Both the position numbers and the translations under genes were made by a program. From Alphaproteobacteria bacterium HGW-Alphaproteobacteria-11 (GTDB lineage Bacteria > Pseudomonadota > Alphaproteobacteria > Parvibaculales > Parvibaculaceae), in assembly GCA_002841195.1 (NCBI GenBank), contig PHEO01000007.1:1-32123 (forward strand): a DNA stretch of 32,123 nt, read 5' to 3'. The notes under the pieces are model-generated. The model worked only from the letters and a program-made list of their open reading frames with translations, was not told where the DNA came from and made no database searches. Positions 25,649 through 32,123 of this stretch are shown piece after piece. Each line of letters starts with the position of its first letter. The stretch's first letter is position 1.

Positions 25649-27652
25649 TCACGCCGCCTCATCCGTGTTGTAATCCACCAGCCGCACGACTTCAGCCATG
25701 ATGTCGGTGATCTGGAAATCCTTGGGCGTGTAGATGGCGGCGACGCCGGCGGCGCGGAGCTTTTCCTCGTCATCCGCGGGGATGATACCGCCGACGACGA
25801 CCGGGATGTCGGTGAGCCCCGCCTCGCGCATCCGCTGCATCACATCCTCAACCAGCGGCACGTGACTGCCCGACAGGATCGACAGCCCGACGACATGCAC
25901 GTCGCCCTGCTGCGCCGATGCGACGATCTGTTCAGGCGTCAGGCGGATACCGTCATAAACGACATCCATGCCGCAATCGCGCGCGCGCACCGCGATCTGC
26001 TCGGCGCCGTTCGAATGACCGTCGAGGCCGGGCTTGCCGACAAGGAACTTCAGGCGGCGGCCGAGCTTCGAGGACACCGCATCGACCATCGCCCGCACCG
26101 GGTCGAGATCGCCCGGCGCATTGCGCGCCGCGCGGGAAACGCCGGTCGGCGCGCGATATTCGCCGAAAATCTGCCGGAGCGCCGTGCCCCACTCGCCGGT
26201 GGTGACGCCGGCCTTGGCACATACGATCGACGGCTCCATGATGTTGCGGCCTTCCTTGGCGGCGCGGCGCAGATCGGCAAGCGCCGCCTCGACTGCCTCC
26301 TTGTCGCGCGCCGCACGCCAGGCTTCGAGCGCCGCGACCTGCTCGGCCTCGACGCCGGCATCGACGACATGGATCGACCCCGCGCCGGTCGAAAGCGGCG
26401 ACGGCGCCGTTTCGACATAGCGGTTGACGCCGACCACGACCTGCCGACCGGCCTCGATTTCCTCAAGCCGCGCCGAATTGGATTCGACGAGGCGTTCTTT
26501 CATATAGGCGCTGTCGACGGCCGCCACCGCGCCGCCCATCTCCTCGATCCGCGCCAGTTCCTCGCGCGCTTCAACCTTCAGCGCCTCAACCTTGGCGTCC
26601 ATTGCCTTCGAGCCGTCGAAGATGTCGCCATATTCGAGAAGGTCGGTTTCATAAGCGAGAATCTGCTGCGCGCGAAGCGACCATTGCTGGTCCCAGGGCC
26701 GCGGCAGACCAAGCGCCTCGTTCCACGCCGGAAGCTGCACCGCGCGGGCACGGGCGTTCTTCGACAGCGTCACCGCCAGCATTTCAAGCAGGATGCGATA
26801 GACGTTGTTTTCCGGCTGCTGCTCGGTGAGGCCGAGCGAATTGACCTGCACCCCATAGCGGAAGCGGCGGAGCTTTGCGTCCTCGACACCGTAGCGGTCG
26901 CGGCAGATCTCGTCCCAGAGATCGACAAAGGCGCGCATCTTGGCGATCTCGGTGATGAAGCGCACACCGGCATTGACGAAAAAGCTGATGCGGCCGACGA
27001 CTTGCGGAAAATCCGTCTCCGGCACCTGTCCGCTCGCCTTCAGCCGGTCGAGCACCGCCTGCGCGGTCGCCAGCGCAAAGGCAAGCTCCTGCACCGGCGT
27101 CGCACCCGCTTCCTGCAAATGATAGGAGCAGACGTTTGTGGGATTCCACTTCGGCACTTCGCGGTAAGTGTAGGAAACGATGTCGGTGATGAGGCGCATC
27201 GAAGGCTCGGGCGGAAACACATAAGTGCCGCGCGAGAGATATTCCTTGATGATGTCGTTCTGGACCGTGCCCTGAAGTTTCGCCCGGTCGGCGCCGTGCT
27301 CGTCCGCCACCGCGATATAGAGCGCCAGCAGCCATGCCGCCGTCGCGTTGATCGTCATGGAGGTGTTCATCTGCTCCATCGGGATCGCGTCGAAGAGAGC
27401 CCGCATGTCGCCGATGTGAGAAACGGGAACGCCAACCTTGCCGACCTCGCCGCGCGCCAGCACATGGTCGCTGTCGTAGCCGGTCTGCGTCGGCAGGTCG
27501 AAGGCGATCGAAAGGCCGGTCTGGCCGCGCGAAAGATTGGTGCGGTAAAGCGCGTTCGAGGCTTTCGCCGTCGAATGGCCGGCATAGGTGCGGAAAATCC
27601 AGGGATTGTCCTTTGCCGGAACGTTCCCGCCGCCCTCACTGCCCTTGCTCAT
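25649..27652 (-). CDS. ecm: Ethylmalonyl-CoA mutase (MeaA-type, B12-dependent)
   Basis: 667 aa; NPWIFRTYAGHSTAKASNALYRTNLSRGQTGLSIAFDLPTQTGYDSDH, KPGLDGHSNGAEQIA (DxHxxG cobalamin motif), VVVGGIIPADDEEKL. Confidence 0.93.
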   Translation of the reverse strand: MSKGSEGGGNVPAKDNPWIFRTYAGHSTAKASNALYRTNLSRGQTGLSIAFDLPTQTGYDSDHVLARGEVGKVGVPVSHIGDMRALFDAIPMEQMNTSMTINATAAWLLALYIAVADEHGADRAKLQGTVQNDIIKEYLSRGTYVFPPEPSMRLITDIVSYTYREVPKWNPTNVCSYHLQEAGATPVQELAFALATAQAVLDRLKASGQVPETDFPQVVGRISFFVNAGVRFITEIAKMRAFVDLWDEICRDRYGVEDAKLRRFRYGVQVNSLGLTEQQPENNVYRILLEMLAVTLSKNARARAVQLPAWNEALGLPRPWDQQWSLRAQQILAYETDLLEYGDIFDGSKAMDAKVEALKVEAREELARIEEMGGAVAAVDSAYMKERLVESNSARLEEIEAGRQVVVGVNRYVETAPSPLSTGAGSIHVVDAGVEAEQVAALEAWRAARDKEAVEAALADLRRAAKEGRNIMEPSIVCAKAGVTTGEWGTALRQIFGEYRAPTGVSRAARNAPGDLDPVRAMVDAVSSKLGRRLKFLVGKPGLDGHSNGAEQIAVRARDCGMDVVYDGIRLTPEQIVASAQQGDVHVVGLSILSGSHVPLVEDVMQRMREAGLTDIPVVVGGIIPADDEEKLRAAGVAAIYTPKDFQITDIMAEVVRLVDYNTDEAA

Positions 27653-27838
27653 TAACTTGCCCTCGCGTCAACCGACCTTCCGCAGACCCATTATCACAGG
27701 CTTTGCTGCGCTGCAAAAGAGGTGTTGCGGCGCTGCTTGCCCCCTCAATCCGGGGCGCGCACGACAATGGATATCGCGCCGCGGCCGGACGCGTTAACCT
27801 GCGCGCACCGAAACTGAAAACACAATGGATGGAATTTG

Positions 27839-29086
27839 ATGTCAGACCTCGACCAGGACCTGTTTCAGCTTGCGATGTCGGAAAAGGCGCGCCCGCTGAT
27901 GGCGGCCGTGCAGAAGCACATTGCCGAAAATGTAGAGCCGATCACGGAAGAATTTTTCCGCCTCCACGACGAGAAGACCGACCGCTGGAGCTGGCATCCG
28001 CGCCAGCTTGAGCTGCTGGAAGGCGCCAAGAACAAGGCCAAGGAATCGGGCTTGTGGAACTTCTTCCTGCCGGATTCCGAAATCGGCTCCGGCCTCACCA
28101 ATCTCGACTACGCCTATATCGCGGTCGAGCTCGGCAAATCGCCGCTCGCATCGGAATCGCTGAATTGCAGCGCGCCCGACACCGGCAACATGGAAGTGCT
28201 GGAACGCGTCGGCACGCCCGCGCAGAAGAAGAAGTGGCTGGAGCCGCTCCTCAATGGCGAAATCCGTTCCGCCTATGCGATGACCGAGCCGGATGTGCCG
28301 AGTTCCGACGCCAAGAACGTGCGCACCAGCGCCGTGCTCGACGGAGACGAATGGGTCATCAACGGAGAGAAGTTCTATATTTCCGGCGCCGGCGATCCGC
28401 GCTGCAAGATCATGATCGTGATGGTGCGCACGAGCCCGGACGCACCGCCAAGCAAACAGCAATCGCAGATCCTCGTACCGATCGACACGCCCGGCGTCGA
28501 AATTCTCGGGCCGATGAAGGTCTTCGGCAAGGACCATGCGCCGCATGGCCACATGCATATCCGCTTCAACAATGTGCGTGTGCCGAAGGAAAATATCCTG
28601 CTGGGCGAAGGCCGCGGCTTCGAAATCAGCCAGGTGCGCCTCGGCCCCGGCCGCATCCATCACTGCATGCGTTCGATCGGCAAGGCGGAAAAGGCGCTGG
28701 AACTGATGGTGAGGCGCTCGGCCACGCGCGAAGCCTTCGGCAAGCCGATCGCCAAGCTCGGCGGCAATCTTGAGATCATTTCGCGCGCCCGCATCGAGAT
28801 CAATGCGATGCGTCTCGCCGTGCTGCAGGCCGCGAGAGCCATGGACGTGCTGGGCAACAAGGAAGCCCGCGTCTATGTCAGCGCGGTCAAGGCGATGGTG
28901 CCGGAGAAAGTCTGCCTCATCATCGATCAGGCGATCCAGATGCACGGCGCCGCCGGCATCTCGCAATGGACGCCGCTCGCCGACATGTACACCGACATGC
29001 GCCATCTGCGCTTTGCCGACGGCCCCGACGAAGTACATCACATGGTCGTCGGCCGCGCCGAGGTGCAGAAGCACGGTCTCTGGTAG
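27839..29086 (+). CDS. Acyl-CoA dehydrogenase family protein (ACAD10/11-like)
   Basis: AYAMTEPDVPSSDAKNVRTSAVLDGDEWVINGEKFYISGAGDP, RSATREAFGKPIAKLGG, QMHGAAGISQWTPLADMYTDMRHLRFADGPDEVH. Confidence 0.93.
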   Translation: MSDLDQDLFQLAMSEKARPLMAAVQKHIAENVEPITEEFFRLHDEKTDRWSWHPRQLELLEGAKNKAKESGLWNFFLPDSEIGSGLTNLDYAYIAVELGKSPLASESLNCSAPDTGNMEVLERVGTPAQKKKWLEPLLNGEIRSAYAMTEPDVPSSDAKNVRTSAVLDGDEWVINGEKFYISGAGDPRCKIMIVMVRTSPDAPPSKQQSQILVPIDTPGVEILGPMKVFGKDHAPHGHMHIRFNNVRVPKENILLGEGRGFEISQVRLGPGRIHHCMRSIGKAEKALELMVRRSATREAFGKPIAKLGGNLEIISRARIEINAMRLAVLQAARAMDVLGNKEARVYVSAVKAMVPEKVCLIIDQAIQMHGAAGISQWTPLADMYTDMRHLRFADGPDEVHHMVVGRAEVQKHGLW

Positions 29087-29117
29087 GGTCGGCGCATAAT
29101 CGGCGCTGAAATGAAAA

Positions 29118-29146
29118 CCGCCGCGTGGAGACAATCCGCGCGGCGG
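29118..29146 (+). terminator. Possible terminator hairpin after ACAD gene
   Basis: CCGCCGCG (29118-29125)/CGCGGCGG (29139-29146), 8-bp stem, no strong T-tract. Confidence 0.35.
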
Positions 29147-29391
29147 GCTTCTGCCGATGCCAAACATGAACACGAAGCCGTTGGGCCTACGCCGTTGCCC
29201 GTCCCGCGGGTTCGACCATGAGGCGTCTTGCTCCGCAGTTCAGTTGACGACAGGTCGAAAAGCCGCGGGTTTCTGCGGTTTTGGCACCAAACTTTCGATA
29301 TTGCAGCGCAAAAAAAGTCCTTGCGTCCCCGGCGTCAAATGCCAATGATCCGCGCCATCGAGCGGTATCGAACGGCGGACGAGGTGGAGTT

Positions 29392-30657
29392 ATGACGGAT
29401 ACGGACAAAAAAGATCTCTACGAGATCGGAGAGATACCGCCGCTCGGCCATGTGCCGGAGAAGATGTATGCCTGGGCGATCCGCCGCGACCGCGAGGGTC
29501 CGCCGCAACAGGCGATGCAGGTGGAGGCGGTGCCCACCTGGGAAATCGACTCAAACGAGGTGCTCGTCCTCGTGATGGCGGCCGGCGTCAACTACAACGG
29601 CATCTGGGCCGGCCTCGGCACACCGGTTTCGGTTTTCGACGTTCACAAGCAGCCCTATCACATCGCCGGCTCGGATGCGTCGGGCATCGTCTATGCGGTC
29701 GGCGCCAAGGTGAAGCGCTGGAAGGTCGGCGACGAAGTCGTCATCCATTGCAACCAGGACGATGGCGACGACGAGGAATGCAATGGCGGCGATCCGATGT
29801 TCTCGCCGACGCAGCGCATCTGGGGTTACGAAACGCCGGACGGTTCCTTCGCGCAATTCTGCCGCGTGCAATCGCAACAGTTGATGCCGCGCCCGAAACA
29901 CCTGACATGGGAAGAAAGCGCCTGCTACACGCTGACGCTGGCAACCGCCTATCGCATGCTGTTCGGACATGCGCCGCATATTCTGGCGCCCGGACAGAAC
30001 GTGCTGGTGTGGGGCGCGAGCGGAGGCCTCGGCTCTTTCGCCGTGCAGCTCTGCGCGACGGCGGGCGCGCACGCCATCGGCGTCATTTCCGACGACAGCA
30101 AACATGATTTCGTGATGTCGATGGGCGCGAAAGGCGTAATCAACCGCAAGCATTTCGATTGCTGGGGCCAATTGCCGAAGGTCAACTCGGCCGAGTTCAA
30201 CGACTTCATGAAGGAAGCGCGCAAATTCGGCAAGGCGATCTGGGACATCACCGGCAAGGGCATCGACCCCGACATCGTGTTCGAGCATCCGGGCGAGGCG
30301 ACGTTCCCCGTTTCCTGCATGGTGACGAAGCGCGGCGGCATGGTTGTGTTCTGCGCCGGCACCAGCGGCTTCAATCTGACATTCGACGCACGCTTCGTAT
30401 GGATGCGGCAGAAGCGCATTCAGGGATCGCATTTCGCGCATCTGAAACAGGCATCGGCCGCCAACCAGCTCGTAATCGAGCGGCGCATCGACCCCTGCAT
30501 GTCGGAAGTCTTTCCGTGGGCGGACATTCCGCTGGCGCATGACAAGATGTGGAAGAACGAGCACCTGCCGGGCAACATGGCGGTGCTTGTGTCGGCCGCG
30601 CGGCCGGGCCTGCGCACCTTCGAGGACACGATCGAGGCGGGCAAAAAGGCGGCCTAA
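29392..30657 (+). CDS. ccr: Crotonyl-CoA carboxylase/reductase
   Basis: ATG 29392, 421 aa; GVNYNGIWAGLGTPVSVFDVH, QRIWGYETPDGSFAQFCRVQSQQLMPRPKHLTWEESACYTLTLATAYRMLFGH, GQNVLVWGASGGLGSFAVQL. Confidence 0.95.
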   Translation: MTDTDKKDLYEIGEIPPLGHVPEKMYAWAIRRDREGPPQQAMQVEAVPTWEIDSNEVLVLVMAAGVNYNGIWAGLGTPVSVFDVHKQPYHIAGSDASGIVYAVGAKVKRWKVGDEVVIHCNQDDGDDEECNGGDPMFSPTQRIWGYETPDGSFAQFCRVQSQQLMPRPKHLTWEESACYTLTLATAYRMLFGHAPHILAPGQNVLVWGASGGLGSFAVQLCATAGAHAIGVISDDSKHDFVMSMGAKGVINRKHFDCWGQLPKVNSAEFNDFMKEARKFGKAIWDITGKGIDPDIVFEHPGEATFPVSCMVTKRGGMVVFCAGTSGFNLTFDARFVWMRQKRIQGSHFAHLKQASAANQLVIERRIDPCMSEVFPWADIPLAHDKMWKNEHLPGNMAVLVSAARPGLRTFEDTIEAGKKAA

Positions 30658-30676
30658 GAGCCCCGAAAAGGGCCTT

Positions 30677-30709
30677 CTGTCACCGAACTGTCAAAAAACT
30701 GTCACAAAC
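30677..30709 (+). promoter_or_regulatory. Pho-box-like array: three CTGTCA direct repeats at 11-bp spacing
   Basis: CTGTCAccgaaCTGTCAaaaaaCTGTCAcaaac; units start at 30677, 30688, 30699. Confidence 0.6.
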
Positions 30710-30724
30710 GGTTTCGGCGAGCAT

Positions 30725-30850
30725 TTATCCCCGGCCCGGCACCGGGGATAAGTCGAACTTGTCCCCGGTTTGCGGCGCACAAACGGCGTGACTTATCCCC
30801 GCTTTCGCTTCGCGGCCGCGATAGGGTGACTGCAAAAAAGTAATCCCCGG
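30725..30850. repeat. Cluster of TTATCCCCGG-like repeats, including perfect inverted pair TTATCCCCGG-N7-CCGGGGATAA
   Basis: Copies: 30725-30734 (+), 30742-30751 (-), TTGTCCCCGG 30759-30768 (+), TTATCCCCGC 30793-30802 (+), TAATCCCCGG 30841-30850 (+). Confidence 0.7.
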
Positions 30851-30862
30851 TTTTCGGGCCCC

Positions 30863-31657
30863 TCACAAAAACACCAGCGCGCCCTGCCCCGCGACATAGA
30901 GCCCGATGGCGATGACCAGCGCGGCGAATATCCGTGTAAGGAGCGCCTTGCGGGCGGCGAGGCGGCGGGCGAGCGCCGTGCCGAGCACCGCGCCGGCGAG
31001 ACCGCCGGCAAGCAGCAGCGCCGCCGCATGCCAGTCGACAAGGCCGGCCAGCGCATAGGAGGAAGCGGTGGCGAAGCCGAAGGCGGAAACCGAAACCAGC
31101 GACGAGCCGACCGCAAAGAGGATCGGCATGTTGGTGGCGCCGATCAGGCCCGGGACGATGAGGAAGCCGCCGCCGACGCCGAAAAAGCCGGAGAGGAGGC
31201 CGACGGCAAGCCCGTAGCCGATCAGCGACGGCAGCAGCTTGCGCGCCGAGGCGCGGTCGAGATGGACCTCCGCATTGCCGCCATCGCCGCGGCGCAGGAA
31301 CATCGAGACGCCGACGGCGATCATCACGAGACCGAACAGCGCCAGCAACAGCTCGCCATCGACCATCTTGCCGAGGCGCGCGCCGCCGAAAGCGCCGACG
31401 ACGCCCGACGCGGCAAAGACCAGGGCGCAAGGCCATTTGACGGTCTTTGCGCGCGCATGAAGGAAGACGCCGGCCAGCGCATTGGCGCCGACCGCGATGG
31501 CGCCGGTGCCGATCGCGACATGGGGCGAGGCGACGCCGACGACATAGACGAGCAGCGGCACGGCGAGAATGGAACCGCCGGCGCCGACAAGCCCGAGCGT
31601 CAGCCCGACAAGCGCGCCCGCGGCGAGCGTGACGAGATCGGCGGCGGCGAATTCCAT
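30863..31657 (-). CDS. Sulfite exporter TauE/SafE family protein
   Basis: 264 aa; AGALVGLTLGLVGAGGSILAVPLLVYVVGV, ATSSYALAGLVDWHAAALLLAGGLAGAVLGTALARR. Confidence 0.92.
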   Translation of the reverse strand: MEFAAADLVTLAAGALVGLTLGLVGAGGSILAVPLLVYVVGVASPHVAIGTGAIAVGANALAGVFLHARAKTVKWPCALVFAASGVVGAFGGARLGKMVDGELLLALFGLVMIAVGVSMFLRRGDGGNAEVHLDRASARKLLPSLIGYGLAVGLLSGFFGVGGGFLIVPGLIGATNMPILFAVGSSLVSVSAFGFATASSYALAGLVDWHAAALLLAGGLAGAVLGTALARRLAARKALLTRIFAALVIAIGLYVAGQGALVFL

Positions 31658-31673
31658 TTCCGCATGCTCCCGC

Positions 31674-32123
31674 TTACGCCCTGAGCGCGCGGTTCCACGG
31701 CATCACGGTCAAGAGCCGCGCCATGCCGCAGAAGCCCGAGACTCCGGCAAAGACCAGCCCCGCGCCGACAAAGGCGGAGAGCAGGTAGAAGCCAGGATGG
31801 ACGACAGCGCCGAGCGCCACGCCGAGCACGACGAGCGACCCCGCCGCGATCTGCACCTGGCGCATCAACTCGATGGGTTGAGAGGCGTCGGCGGCGACAG
31901 GGAGCCCGGCGGCCTTCCACGCTTCGATGCCGCCTTCGAGAATATAGGCCTCGCAGAGACCGGCGGCCTCGGCGAGCTTTGCCGCATTGGCCTTGGTGCG
32001 CATGCCGGACTTGCAGTGATAGACGAGGATGCCGCCCGAATTGTTCAAAGCCATGGGCGGGGCGGCGCCCGGCCCGAGCGCGGCGAGCGGCGCGTTGCGC
32101 GCGCCGGGAATATGTTCGCGAGC
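31674..32123 (-). CDS. Rhodanese-like domain protein with C-terminal DUF2892-type TM region (YgaP-like); 5' end beyond window
   Basis: Frame open to window edge: REHIPGARNAPLAALGPG...ILVYHCKSGMRTKANAAKLAEAAGLCEAYILEGGIEAWKAAGLPV then two hydrophobic segments; active-site Cys in HCKSGMRT. Confidence 0.88.
   Translation of the reverse strand, partial: AREHIPGARNAPLAALGPGAAPPMALNNSGGILVYHCKSGMRTKANAAKLAEAAGLCEAYILEGGIEAWKAAGLPVAADASQPIELMRQVQIAAGSLVVLGVALGAVVHPGFYLLSAFVGAGLVFAGVSGFCGMARLLTVMPWNRALRA

Noticed and set aside
25649-27652. Annotation as methylmalonyl-CoA mutase
   Set aside because: Sequence and linkage to ccr fit the MeaA/ethylmalonyl-CoA mutase clade better than the MCM large subunit.
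25862-27655. 597-aa + strand ORF antisense to ecm
   Set aside because: High-GC shadow ORF; low-complexity Arg/His/Asp-rich translation with no recognisable domain, while the opposite strand encodes a complete mutase.
27653-27838. Cobalamin riboswitch upstream of the B12-dependent ecm
   Set aside because: No B12-box-like conserved sequence or suitable length of structured leader was seen.
27842-29173. 443-aa - strand ORF antisense to the ACAD gene
   Set aside because: Shadow ORF by codon-bias symmetry; no family motifs.
30658-30862. Chromosomal replication origin
   Set aside because: Repeats only partly match DnaA boxes, there is no clear AT-rich unwinding region, and no neighbouring dnaA, hemE, parAB or gidA genes; kept only as an alternative to test.
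1-32123. CRISPR array, IS element or prophage
   Set aside because: No regularly spaced repeats, transposase, integrase or phage structural motifs found in any frame.

Overview
High-GC bacterial chromosomal window, gene-dense and alphaproteobacterial in character (COQ4/COQ7 quinone genes, ethylmalonyl-CoA pathway genes, GluQ-RS). I support about 33 protein-coding genes, one tRNA-Leu(CAA), one strong bidirectional terminator and several candidate operator-like dyads. Main blocks: (i) two divergently placed AMP-binding acyl-CoA ligases, one feruloyl-CoA-synthase-like and cut by the left edge, next to a tight seven-gene + strand operon (two carboxymuconolactone-decarboxylase-fold proteins, SDR, MBL hydrolase, two GSTs, GH84-type NAGidase); (ii) SDR / TetR / LLM-flavin monooxygenase / FATP-type acyl-CoA synthetase; (iii) TusA, GNAT, ArsC-like, COQ4, TetR, GNAT, tRNA-Leu, DsbB, COQ7, HNH, esterase, GluQ-RS, acyltransferase-3, AEC transporter; (iv) a three-gene operon of unknown function (coiled-coil protein, multi-TM protein, exported vWA protein); (v) ethylmalonyl-CoA mutase, ACAD and crotonyl-CoA carboxylase/reductase; (vi) TauE/SafE plus a rhodanese-TM protein cut by the right edge. 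No IS element, integrase, prophage gene or CRISPR array was seen. The most unexplained sequence is the convergent ccr/tauE intergenic region (30658-30862). It holds three CTGTCA units at exact 11-bp spacing (Pho-box-like) and a cluster of TTATCCCCGG-type repeats, with no annotated gene for them to serve. The vWA/TM/coiled-coil operon is the best candidate for an uncharacterised protein system. All family calls come from motif recognition by eye; no searches were run.
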